A stretch of DNA of 5,791 bases from Campylobacterales bacterium (GCA_014763905.1 JACXUN010000105.1:1-5791); one strand, 5' to 3'. Counted from the stretch's first letter, positions 1 to 5,791 are shown. A program made the numbers and translations. The notes: generated from the sequence alone by a model not told the origin.

Positions 1-453
1 ATGAAGTTTTATATCGCAACCGATCATGCCGGTTTTGCTCTCAAAGAGTTTACCAAAGCGTATGTCCGATCATTGGGACATGAGATTATTGATTTGGGAC
101 CCGATAGCGATGATCGGGTTGATTATCCAGACTTTGCTAAGAAGTGTGCCAATGCGGTGATTGACGATGAGGGAAGCTTCGGCATTTTGATCTGCGGTAC
201 CGGCATCGGTATCTCTATTGCTGCCAATAAAGTACCGGGGATTCGTGCCGCTCTCTGTCATGATGCCTATACGGCTTCAGCTGCACGGGCTCATAACGAT
301 GCCAATATCTTATGTTTTGGTGAACGGGTTGTGGGTAAAGGGGTGGTTGAGAGTATGATTGATGCCTTTTGTAATACCTCATTTGAGGGGGGACGGCATA
401 CTGGTCGTGTCGAGAAGATAGAAGGATGCTCTCTCGGAGCTGATTTAGGCTAA
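1..453 (+). CDS. rpiB: Ribose-5-phosphate isomerase B
   Basis: This 150-residue cytosolic enzyme interconverts ribose 5-phosphate and ribulose 5-phosphate in the non-oxidative pentose phosphate pathway, supplying ribose for nucleotides. Family signatures are clear: N-terminal IATDHAGF (D8, H9), the glycine-rich loop ICGTGIG with C65 at the position of the catalytic cysteine of the E. coli-type enzyme and T67 beside it, then ARAHNDAN (H98, N99) and FEGGRH followed by RVEKI near the C terminus (R132, R136), which fits phosphate binding. Length matches the family (about 145-155 residues), so it is neither truncated nor fused. The ATG at base 1 gives the expected N terminus, but no upstream DNA is visible, so its ribosome binding site and promoter cannot be judged. 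The related galactose-6-phosphate isomerase subunits (LacA/LacB) are less likely, given the conserved C65 and the absence of a partner subunit or lac genes. It is followed by a 271-bp gap, so co-transcription with valS is not obvious. Confidence 0.96.
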   Translation: MKFYIATDHAGFALKEFTKAYVRSLGHEIIDLGPDSDDRVDYPDFAKKCANAVIDDEGSFGILICGTGIGISIAANKVPGIRAALCHDAYTASAARAHNDANILCFGERVVGKGVVESMIDAFCNTSFEGGRHTGRVEKIEGCSLGADLG

Positions 454-459
454 TCCGAG
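433..459 (+). terminator. Possible weak rpiB terminator hairpin
   Basis: CTCGGA at 433-438 pairs perfectly with TCCGAG at 454-459 across a 15-nt loop that contains the rpiB stop codon. AGC (438-440) and GCT (449-451) offer a competing inner pairing. The nearest T-run, 476-481, starts 17 nt beyond the stem, so this is not a textbook intrinsic terminator. It may only be a 3' end-protecting hairpin, or chance. Confidence 0.25.
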
Positions 460-489
460 TTAACCCATTAAGTACCTTTTTGCTATAAT
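460..489 (+). promoter_or_regulatory. Likely promoter for valS, extended -10
   Basis: TGCTATAAT at 481-489 contains a perfect TATAAT (484-489) with the TGn extension, preceded by a T-run (477-481). The combination of a T-rich lead-in and a strong -10 is typical of housekeeping sigma promoters in Campylobacterota. A weak -35 match, TTAACC, lies at 460-465 with an 18-bp spacer. Transcription would start near 495-497, giving valS a leader of about 228 nt that includes the palindromic repeat at 557-641. Seen: the boxes. Inferred: the start site and that valS is the target, since no other gene lies between. Confidence 0.65.
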
Positions 490-556
490 CGCGTCCAAAA
501 TAGACCTCTAAAAGTTTATTTCTTTTCTTGTTCGATCGTGAAAGAAGATGTATTTT

Positions 557-641
557 TAGGAATCGTGGGCTTTAGCCACGCCATATGAGTGTAAAAACAA
601 TCAATTTTGGCATTTTTCGGGGCTAAAGCTTTGGTTTCCTA
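557..641. repeat. REP-like doublet, copy A (inverted pair of 24-nt units)
   Basis: The left unit is 557-580 and the right unit, on the opposite strand, is 618-641, with a 37-nt spacer between them. Each unit begins TAGGAA at its outer edge. The left unit folds as CGT, bulged G (567), GGC, loop TTTA (571-574), GCC, ACG. The right unit is degenerate: on the + strand its short stem needs G-T wobbles around the loop at 624-627. The two units can also pair with each other over 24 positions (18 Watson-Crick, 2 wobble, 4 mismatched). A second copy lies at 3363-3416: the stretches 613-641 and 3388-3416 agree at 24 of 29 bases, and the left units agree at 19 of 24. The organisation resembles BIME/REPIN elements. 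No transposase is nearby. The element would be transcribed as part of the valS leader. Confidence 0.8.
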
Positions 642-702
642 GGTTCTTTTACAGTTTTTGTAATTTAAGAATGGATTAAAACTACAAGCTTTTTGAGGTT
701 AT

Positions 703-708
703 TATAAA
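703..708 (+). promoter_or_regulatory. Weak alternative -10 box close to valS
   Basis: TATAAA matches the -10 consensus at 5 of 6 positions and follows a T-run at 690-694. No convincing -35 hexamer is seen. Use of this site would start transcription near 714-716, leaving a leader of only about 10 nt and excluding the upstream repeat. The region is AT-rich, so a chance match is quite possible. Confidence 0.25.
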
Positions 709-710
709 TT

Positions 711-728
711 ATGACGGATAAGCAATGA
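711..728 (+). other. Five-codon mini-ORF overlapping the valS start; weak valS ribosome site
   Basis: An ATG at 711 opens a frame encoding MTDKQ that ends at TGA 726-728, sharing the bases ATGA (725-728) with the valS start. The only ribosome-binding-like sequence before valS is GGAT at 716-719, five bases from its ATG and inside the mini-ORF. The mini-ORF itself has no clear ribosome site, although GAGG at 695-698 lies 12 bases upstream. It could allow translational coupling, but a tiny ORF like this arises easily by chance. Confidence 0.25.
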
Positions 729-3358
729 GCAAAACAGCAAAGAAAAATGTATACAATCCAAAAGAGACAGAAGCCAAGTACTACAAGATTTGGGAAGATC
801 GCGGATACTTTGAGATAGACGGTAACCAAGCGATCCAAGAAGCGGGTAAAAACTTTGCTATTATGATGCCTCCACCGAATGTAACGGGAAGCTTACATAT
901 CGGACATGCCCTCACTTTCACACTCCAAGATATTATCACCCGATACAAACGAATGGACGGATACAAAACCCTCTGGCAGCCGGGAACGGATCATGCCGGA
1001 ATCGCCACGCAAAATGTCGTAGAAAAACAACTACTAGCAGAAGGGTTGACCAAAGAGGAGTTAGGACGAGAAAAGTTCCTAGATCGCGTCTGGAAATGGA
1101 AAGCCTATTCCGGAGGTACCATTATACATCAGATGCGAACCTTAGGGGTGAGTCCTGCTTGGAGCCGTGAACGGTTTACGATGGATGAGGGACTCAAAGA
1201 GGCGGTCAAAGAGGCATTTGTCCATCTCTATAATGAGGGGGTGATCGTCCAAAACAACTACATGGTCAACTGGTGTACGCATGATGGGGCATTGAGTGAT
1301 ATCGAAGTAGAACATGACGAGGTCAATGGTAAGTTCTACCATATGAACTATCACTTTGCAGACGGAAGCGGATATGTCACGGTAGCAACGACCCGACCGG
1401 AGACCTATTTCGGAGATACGGCGATCATGGTGCATCCTGAAGATGAGCGGTATCAAAATATTATCGGCAAAGAGGTCGTACTGCCGTTAACCGATAGAAA
1501 GATCAAGATTATTGCCGACGAGTATGTTGACAGAGAGTTTGGAACCGGTATCGTGAAAGTGACACCGGCTCATGACCAGAACGACTACGAAGTGGGTAAA
1601 CGGCATGATTTGGAGTTTATCACCGTATTTGATGAAAAAGGGATACTTAACGAATACTGCGGCGAGTTTGCCGGAATGGAACGTCTCGAAGCGCGTAAAC
1701 CGATTGTCGAGAAACTCAAAGCTGAAGGGTATATAGTCAAGATCGAAGAGCATACCCATCAAGTCGGACACTGCTATCGATGTAAAAATATTGTAGAGCC
1801 GTATATTTCCAAGCAGTGGTTTGTACGAAGCGAAGTGGCGAAAAGTTCGATCGAGAAGACCTATGCCGGAGAGGCGAAATTTCATCCGCCACACTGGTTA
1901 AATTCGTATCGGGCATGGATGGATGAACTCAGAGATTGGTGTATCTCCCGGCAGCTCTGGTGGGGACATCGTATTCCGGTCTTTTATTGTGAGGATTGCG
2001 GGCATCAGTGGGCAGACAAGCAGGATGAACCAGAAGCGTGTCCACACTGTGCGAGTCAAGCGATCTATCAAGACCCCGATGTACTTGATACTTGGTTCTC
2101 GTCGGCACTCTGGGCATTTTCTCCACTGGGATGGGGGAATAACGGCAAAATGGATGAAACCTTCACAGCAAATGACTTAAAAGATTTCTATCCAAACTCT
2201 CTGTTGATTACAGGTTTTGATATTATGTTCTTCTGGGTTGCCCGTATGATGATGATGGGTGAACACTTTATGGGGCAGCTGCCGTTCAAAGATATCTATA
2301 TGCACGCGTTGGTACGGGATGAACACGGTGCCAAGATGAGTAAATCCAAAGGGAACGTGATCGATCCACTCGATATGGTCGAAGAGCATAGTGCCGATAT
2401 TATCCGATTTACCTTGGCATTTTTGGCGGTACAGGGACGAGATATCAAGCTGGGAGCCAAAAACCTGGAGCAGTTTAGAAACTTTACCAATAAGCTTTAT
2501 AATGCCTCCAACTTCTTGCAGCTTAATGTCGATACCTTTGCCGATCTCCAAGATATCGAAGTGCAAACTCCACTGGGACGCTATATGCAGAGTCGATTAG
2601 CAAGAGCCGTCAACGAGGTTCGTGATACGCTTGAAACCTATAAGTTCAATGAAGCTGCCAGCAACCTTTATCGATTTGTCTGGAATGAGTTCTGTGACTG
2701 GGGTATCGAGTATGCCAAAGCCTCCAAAGATTCTATTACGGAATTGGGTGCAATCTTCAAAGAGACACTGAAGATGACCTCTCCGTTTATGCCGTTTATC
2801 TCGGAACATCTGTATCATAAGCTTTCGGGAACCGAACTTGAAAACGGCGGTGAATCAGTCATGATTATGAAATTCCCTAAATCGATCAAAGTGGATAACG
2901 AAGCAGAATCGATGTTTGCGATTATTGAAGAGGCAATCACCGCAATCCGACGTGCCAAAGTCATTATCGACATGGGGAACTTCAAGATAGCCAAAGCCTA
3001 TGTAAAGGTCAATCAACCATTCGATCAAGAGGTTGCCAAACCGTTTATTGAAAAACTTGCCAAAGTTGAATCGATCGAGTTTGTAGAAGCAAAAGTGGAC
3101 AATGCCGTAACTGATGTCAGTGACAACCTGGAAGTCTACATCCCGACTGAGGAGATCGACCTCAGTGCCATTATCGGTAAACTAACCAAACAGAAAGAGA
3201 AACTTGAAAAAGAGATCAATAAACTCAGCGGTATGCTCAATAATGAAAAATTCGTAGCCAATGCACCAGAGCAGGTTATTGCCGAAAATCGCAAAGCCTT
3301 AGAAGATGCTACCCAAAAGATGGAAAAAGTGGAAAGCGAACTCAAAAGTTTCGCCTAA
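725..3358 (+). CDS. valS: Valine--tRNA ligase (valyl-tRNA synthetase)
   Basis: This 877-residue cytosolic class Ia aminoacyl-tRNA synthetase charges tRNA-Val with valine using ATP and is normally essential. The Rossmann catalytic domain carries the HIGH motif at residues 58-61, preceded by PPPNVTGSL, and KMSKS at 537-541, followed by KGNVIDP. The inserted editing (CP1) domain is complete, with TTRPET (222-227), GTGIVKVTPAHD (273-284) and NDY (286-288), so it should be able to hydrolyse mischarged Thr-tRNA-Val. Paired cysteines C350/C353, C422/C425 and C439/C442 are probable zinc-binding knuckles. The segment DWCISRQLWWGHRIP (404-418) is typical of ValS. Residues about 580-720 form the helical anticodon-binding region, and about 810-877 form the charged C-terminal coiled-coil arm that contacts the tRNA. 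Length is close to compact bacterial ValS (about 860-950). The start is supported by GGAT five bases upstream and by the usual short N-terminal extension before YNPKETE. IleS and LeuS are ruled out by the ValS-type motifs and the C-terminal arm. No frame break is seen. Confidence 0.98.
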   Translation: MSKTAKKNVYNPKETEAKYYKIWEDRGYFEIDGNQAIQEAGKNFAIMMPPPNVTGSLHIGHALTFTLQDIITRYKRMDGYKTLWQPGTDHAGIATQNVVEKQLLAEGLTKEELGREKFLDRVWKWKAYSGGTIIHQMRTLGVSPAWSRERFTMDEGLKEAVKEAFVHLYNEGVIVQNNYMVNWCTHDGALSDIEVEHDEVNGKFYHMNYHFADGSGYVTVATTRPETYFGDTAIMVHPEDERYQNIIGKEVVLPLTDRKIKIIADEYVDREFGTGIVKVTPAHDQNDYEVGKRHDLEFITVFDEKGILNEYCGEFAGMERLEARKPIVEKLKAEGYIVKIEEHTHQVGHCYRCKNIVEPYISKQWFVRSEVAKSSIEKTYAGEAKFHPPHWLNSYRAWMDELRDWCISRQLWWGHRIPVFYCEDCGHQWADKQDEPEACPHCASQAIYQDPDVLDTWFSSALWAFSPLGWGNNGKMDETFTANDLKDFYPNSLLITGFDIMFFWVARMMMMGEHFMGQLPFKDIYMHALVRDEHGAKMSKSKGNVIDPLDMVEEHSADIIRFTLAFLAVQGRDIKLGAKNLEQFRNFTNKLYNASNFLQLNVDTFADLQDIEVQTPLGRYMQSRLARAVNEVRDTLETYKFNEAASNLYRFVWNEFCDWGIEYAKASKDSITELGAIFKETLKMTSPFMPFISEHLYHKLSGTELENGGESVMIMKFPKSIKVDNEAESMFAIIEEAITAIRRAKVIIDMGNFKIAKAYVKVNQPFDQEVAKPFIEKLAKVESIEFVEAKVDNAVTDVSDNLEVYIPTEEIDLSAIIGKLTKQKEKLEKEINKLSGMLNNEKFVANAPEQVIAENRKALEDATQKMEKVESELKSFA

Positions 3359-3362
3359 GAAC

Positions 3363-3416
3363 TAGGAATCGAAAGCTTTAGCTTCGCTTTTTCGGGGCTG
3401 AAGCCTCCGGTTCCTA
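3363..3416. repeat. REP-like doublet, copy B (compact inverted pair)
   Basis: This is the second copy of the element at 557-641, with a left unit at 3363-3386, a 6-nt spacer CTTTTT and a right unit at 3393-3416 in inverted orientation. Both units fold well. Left: CGA, bulged A (3373), AGC, loop TTTA, GCT, TCG. Right, read on the minus strand: CGG, bulged A, GGC, loop TTCA, GCC, CCG. As a whole the two units form one long hairpin of 24 positions (18 Watson-Crick, 4 wobble, 2 mismatched) with a six-base loop. The flanks extend the symmetry: GAAC at 3359-3362 can pair with GTTC at 3422-3425, and GTTCCTA occurs twice, at 3410-3416 and 3422-3428. The element lies between two convergent genes, starting four bases after the valS stop codon, a usual location for REP elements. 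Confidence 0.85.
3370..3392 (+). terminator. Likely valS intrinsic terminator formed by the left REP unit
   Basis: The hairpin 3370-3386 (six base pairs, one bulged base, TTTA loop) is followed directly by CTTTTT at 3387-3392, the hairpin-plus-U-tract arrangement of an intrinsic terminator, 11 bases after the valS stop codon. The stem is short and partly A-T, so termination may be incomplete. Transcripts that pass it could refold into the larger hairpin 3363-3416. On the minus strand neither unit is followed by a T-run, so the signal appears one-directional. Confidence 0.5.
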
Positions 3417-3421
3417 ATCAA

Positions 3422-3438
3422 GTTCCTACAATTGGAAC
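3422..3438 (-). terminator. Possible weak terminator hairpin of the c-di-GMP gene
   Basis: GTTCC (3422-3426) and GGAAC (3434-3438) form a perfect five-base-pair stem with a 7-nt loop, 9 bases past the stop codon of the minus-strand gene. Read on the minus strand the stem is followed by TTGATT, which is only a poor U-tract. It overlaps the outer flank of the REP doublet, whose right unit lies immediately downstream for this gene and could strengthen a 3' end structure. Confidence 0.3.
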
Positions 3439-3447
3439 ATATCTACC

Positions 3448-5760
3448 CTAGAGAAACCTCTCCTCAAAATCTTTCGGCGGAATCGGTCGGCTACAGAGAT
3501 ATCCTTGATAGGATACATCTTTGCTGATCTCCAAAATTTTCTGCTTCTGTTCCTCTGTCTCAATCCCCTCCACAATAATATTGTAGTGAAACTGTTTACC
3601 GATACCGATAATGCTTTTGACCAACTCTTGATCATCTCGATTGTGTAAAATATCTGCGATAAAGACTTGATCGATCTTTAACACTTTAAACGAGAGTTTT
3701 TTGAGATACGAGAGTGAAGAGTATCCGGTACCGAAATCATCGATACTACACTCCACTCCCCGTGAACGTAAATCTTTGACAATCTGCTGCGTTTTAGAAA
3801 AGCTGTCAATCAGTGTCGTTTCTGTCACTTCGAGTTTGATTAACGACGGATCGATATTGTATTTGAGGATACACTTTTCGATATGTTCAGAGAAGTTGAC
3901 TTCATGCAACTGACGGGCATTGATATTAATCGCCACGTATTCAAAGTTGATGAGATCTTTGGCTTTCCATTCGGTCAATTGACGGCACACCTCATTGACA
4001 ACCCACCAGCCCACTTTATTGATGAGCCCCGAATCGGTTGCCATCGGAATAAATTGATCCGGCATAATCAATCCCTTAGTCGGATGTCCCCATCGCACGA
4101 GGGCTTCAACCGCGATCAGTTTATCATTGCTGATATGAACAATCGGTTGATAGTGGAGAGCCAGCTCATTGTTCTTGATGGCATGATTGAGATCTTGCTG
4201 AAGAGAGGTTAACTCTTGCTGTTCTAAATCTAGCTGTTTATCGTAGAAGCTGATATTGTCTTGACCTTCCCGTTTGGTTTGATACATTGCCATATCGGCT
4301 TGACGTATAATACTATCGATATCATCGGTCTTTGGTTCGATAATCACGATACCGATACTGGTGGTCATATAGAGATTAAGCCCTTCGATCTCAAATACAT
4401 GGTGCAGCATCTCTTTAATCCTACCGGCCACTTCAGCCGCTTCGGCTTCAGTAATGGCTGGATTATCAGAAATAAAGGGCAATACCATAATAAACTCATC
4501 ACCGCCCAATCGAGACAGGAAGGAGTGTTTGATCTTCATTGAGTCAAACCGTTTGGCGACATCCAACAGCAACTTATCCCCTATCAAATGCCCAAAGGTA
4601 TCATTGATCTGCTTGAAGCGATTGAGATCCATATAGAGCAGTGCCGAGTAGTGCGTCTGATTTTTATCCGAATGGATAAGATCTTGCATGAAGTTAATAT
4701 AGTATCGCCGATTTGGAAGCTGAGTGAGACTGTCATGTAAGGAGATATAGTTGATCTGCTCATAAGCTTGGTGTTCGATGGTTTTGTTTTCGACGATACC
4801 GATTCCTCCACGTACCACTCCATTTTTTTCGGTAATCGGACTACAAGCGAGCTCGACCCAGATGGTTTCATCTTGATAAGAGAAGTTGTAGGAGCCAAAT
4901 GACTCTTGCTTGACATGATTGATCAGTACCTCTTCCATCACTTTGAGTGCTTTTTTGTCTTTGAGCTTATTAAGATCAAAGCCGGTCAGGTCTTTATCGA
5001 CCCCCAGTATTTTTTGGAACGGTTTATTATAGTTAATAATTTTGAGATGGGTATCGTAGTAGAAGATACCAATAGGTGCTTGATCCAAAAGGGATTTGAG
5101 TTTATTTTCTTTACGGGTGAGCCGTTCATTGGCAGATTCGTAGCGTACCCGATTGTGATAAATCTGCTGATTTAGATGGTTGAGCCGACGATTCGAGAGG
5201 ATCAGCAGTGCATAAAAGATCAGAAGCAGACACTGCAATACGACACCATGTTCAAAATCATCCAGAAAATGTATCTTGACAATCAGTGGCACCAGCAGAA
5301 TCGTAATAGATGGAAACGCGATACGAAAATCGGGTAAAAATCCCGCTACCCCACCGGCAAAACCGACAATCAAAAGGATCAAAAAGAATTGACTGTAACC
5401 GTTGAGTTCATTAAGAAACAGAATCGGAAGCAGACCCCATAGCATGGCATTAAGCAACGATTTGATGTGAAATTTTTGGTACCATGAGAAGAATGGTGGA
5501 TGCGTTCGTTTCTCTTTTTGGTTATATTGAACAAAATCATGAATCTTAGAGAGGATCAAAATTTGTGTTAAGATGAACCATCCCATCACTACCGCATGAT
5601 TCTCTAAACTGGTCCAGAAAAAGTAGAGAAAAACGATAGAAAGTATAAAAAGGGTTAAATCAATTTTAGGGACGAAGTGGTAAAGTTCATCGGTAATATA
5701 TTTGTTAGTAATTGTTATGGATTTATCGTTTATCGATAAAGTATCTCGTATATTTTTCAT
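3448..5760 (-). CDS. Membrane PAS-GGDEF-EAL protein (diguanylate cyclase/phosphodiesterase)
   Basis: A 770-residue inner-membrane signalling protein predicted to control cyclic di-GMP, which usually governs attachment, motility and biofilm. Residues about 33-190 hold roughly six hydrophobic helices (near 33-51, 56-72, 101-118, 122-141, 150-167, 172-189), with no large periplasmic domain. A charged helical linker (about 191-222) leads to a PAS domain (about 220-330). The GGDEF domain (about 335-508) has an intact GGDEF at 419-423 plus D378, N386, D387 and D395 in the nucleotide/metal motifs. The inhibitory RxxD site is missing: residues 410-413 are IKHS. The EAL domain (about 517-768) keeps the catalytic set: Q538, E552-A553-L554, R556, N612, E644, D674-D675 in DDFGTGYSSL, K695, D697, E731, E734 and QGYLCSRPI near the end. 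Both activities therefore look possible; which dominates cannot be told from sequence. The start is the first ATG before the first helix. GGGG sits only two bases upstream, too close for a normal ribosome site. The signal sensed is unknown. Confidence 0.93.
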   Translation of the reverse strand: MKNIRDTLSINDKSITITNKYITDELYHFVPKIDLTLFILSIVFLYFFWTSLENHAVVMGWFILTQILILSKIHDFVQYNQKEKRTHPPFFSWYQKFHIKSLLNAMLWGLLPILFLNELNGYSQFFLILLIVGFAGGVAGFLPDFRIAFPSITILLVPLIVKIHFLDDFEHGVVLQCLLLIFYALLILSNRRLNHLNQQIYHNRVRYESANERLTRKENKLKSLLDQAPIGIFYYDTHLKIINYNKPFQKILGVDKDLTGFDLNKLKDKKALKVMEEVLINHVKQESFGSYNFSYQDETIWVELACSPITEKNGVVRGGIGIVENKTIEHQAYEQINYISLHDSLTQLPNRRYYINFMQDLIHSDKNQTHYSALLYMDLNRFKQINDTFGHLIGDKLLLDVAKRFDSMKIKHSFLSRLGGDEFIMVLPFISDNPAITEAEAAEVAGRIKEMLHHVFEIEGLNLYMTTSIGIVIIEPKTDDIDSIIRQADMAMYQTKREGQDNISFYDKQLDLEQQELTSLQQDLNHAIKNNELALHYQPIVHISNDKLIAVEALVRWGHPTKGLIMPDQFIPMATDSGLINKVGWWVVNEVCRQLTEWKAKDLINFEYVAININARQLHEVNFSEHIEKCILKYNIDPSLIKLEVTETTLIDSFSKTQQIVKDLRSRGVECSIDDFGTGYSSLSYLKKLSFKVLKIDQVFIADILHNRDDQELVKSIIGIGKQFHYNIIVEGIETEEQKQKILEISKDVSYQGYLCSRPIPPKDFEERFL
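5722..5740. repeat. Tandem 7-mer and 12-bp perfect palindrome inside the 5' coding end
   Basis: TTTATCG occurs twice head to tail (5722-5728, 5729-5735), and the second copy forms the perfect palindrome TTTATCGATAAA (5729-5740). It lies 20-31 bases inside the minus-strand gene, over codons 7-13. A perfect 12-bp palindrome beside a promoter could be a protein-binding site, but it also simply encodes Leu-Ser-Ile-Asn-Asp-Lys in an AT-rich stretch, so it may have no function. Confidence 0.3.
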
Positions 5761-5767
5761 AGCCCCA

Positions 5768-5773
5768 ATTATA
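5768..5773 (-). promoter_or_regulatory. TATAAT -10 box directly before the c-di-GMP gene
   Basis: Read on the minus strand, 5773-5768 is a perfect TATAAT. Only seven bases (TGGGGCT) separate it from the ATG at 5760, so transcription from it would start at or beside the start codon and give a leaderless or nearly leaderless mRNA. The surrounding 5767-5791 is almost pure A and T and holds overlapping -10-like strings. Any -35 box would lie at or beyond the window edge. A promoter further upstream is equally possible. Confidence 0.4.
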
Positions 5774-5791
5774 TAATAATATATATTAATT

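Noticed and set aside
520..546. Hairpin TTCTTT (520-525) with AAAGAA (541-546)
   Set aside because: It is a weak A-T-only six-base-pair stem with a 15-nt loop and no following signal, as expected by chance in this composition.
490..724. T-box riboswitch or tRNA-like regulator in the valS leader
   Set aside because: No T-box consensus, specifier-loop arrangement or antiterminator/terminator pair is seen, and the folded part is explained by the REP-like doublet. T-boxes are also not expected in this lineage.
1487..1894. Open frame of about 135 codons antisense to valS
   Set aside because: It lies wholly within a clear ValS coding region, shows no recognisable domain, and its composition reflects the complementary strand.
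2177..2566. Open frame of about 129 codons antisense to valS
   Set aside because: It is a shadow of the conserved KMSKS region of valS, with no separate promoter or ribosome site evident.
557..3416. CRISPR array or paired attachment sites
   Set aside because: There are only two copies, about 2.8 kb apart, each an inverted pair rather than evenly spaced direct repeats. No cas, integrase or cargo genes lie between them, only valS, so a composite mobile unit is not supported.
3883..4212. Plus-strand open frame of about 109 codons opposite the EAL domain
   Set aside because: The minus-strand frame encodes an intact EAL domain with all key residues, and the opposite frame has no family resemblance.
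4515..4533. RxxD inhibitory site expected just before GGDEF
   Set aside because: The aligned residues 410-413 read IKHS, so no canonical I-site is present.

Overview
This window most likely comes from a member of the Campylobacterota (Epsilonproteobacteria), probably one of the free-living sulfur-oxidising groups related to Sulfurimonas, Sulfuricurvum or Sulfurovum. That placement is an inference from the style of the protein sequences, the moderately AT-rich composition, and T-rich stretches leading into TATAAT-type -10 boxes with weak -35 boxes. No ribosomal RNA or other marker is present to confirm it.

Layout: (1) rpiB (1-453, +), a complete ribose-5-phosphate isomerase B whose start is the first base of the window. 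(2) A 271-bp gap (454-724) holding a likely promoter with an extended -10 (481-489), a two-armed palindromic repeat (557-641), a second weak -10-like site and a five-codon mini-ORF that overlaps the next start. (3) valS (725-3358, +), a complete valyl-tRNA synthetase. (4) An 89-bp convergent gap (3359-3447) holding a second copy of the palindromic repeat, one arm of which looks like the valS terminator. (5) A 770-residue membrane protein on the minus strand (3448-5760) with PAS, GGDEF and EAL domains, predicted to make and/or break cyclic di-GMP. Its start lies only 7 bp from a TATAAT box, in a very AT-rich end of the window.

The three genes do not form a pathway. rpiB and valS are co-oriented housekeeping genes that are probably transcribed separately, and the c-di-GMP gene is convergent and independent. 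The most unusual content is the repeat family in the two intergenic gaps. Each copy is a pair of 24-nt REP-like units in inverted orientation, each unit starting with TAGGAA and containing a small hairpin with a one-base bulge and a four-base loop. The two left units differ at five positions, and every difference is either half of a compensated base pair or the bulged base. This resembles the REP doublets (BIMEs/REPINs) that RAYT transposases mobilise in other bacteria, but no transposase is in this window.
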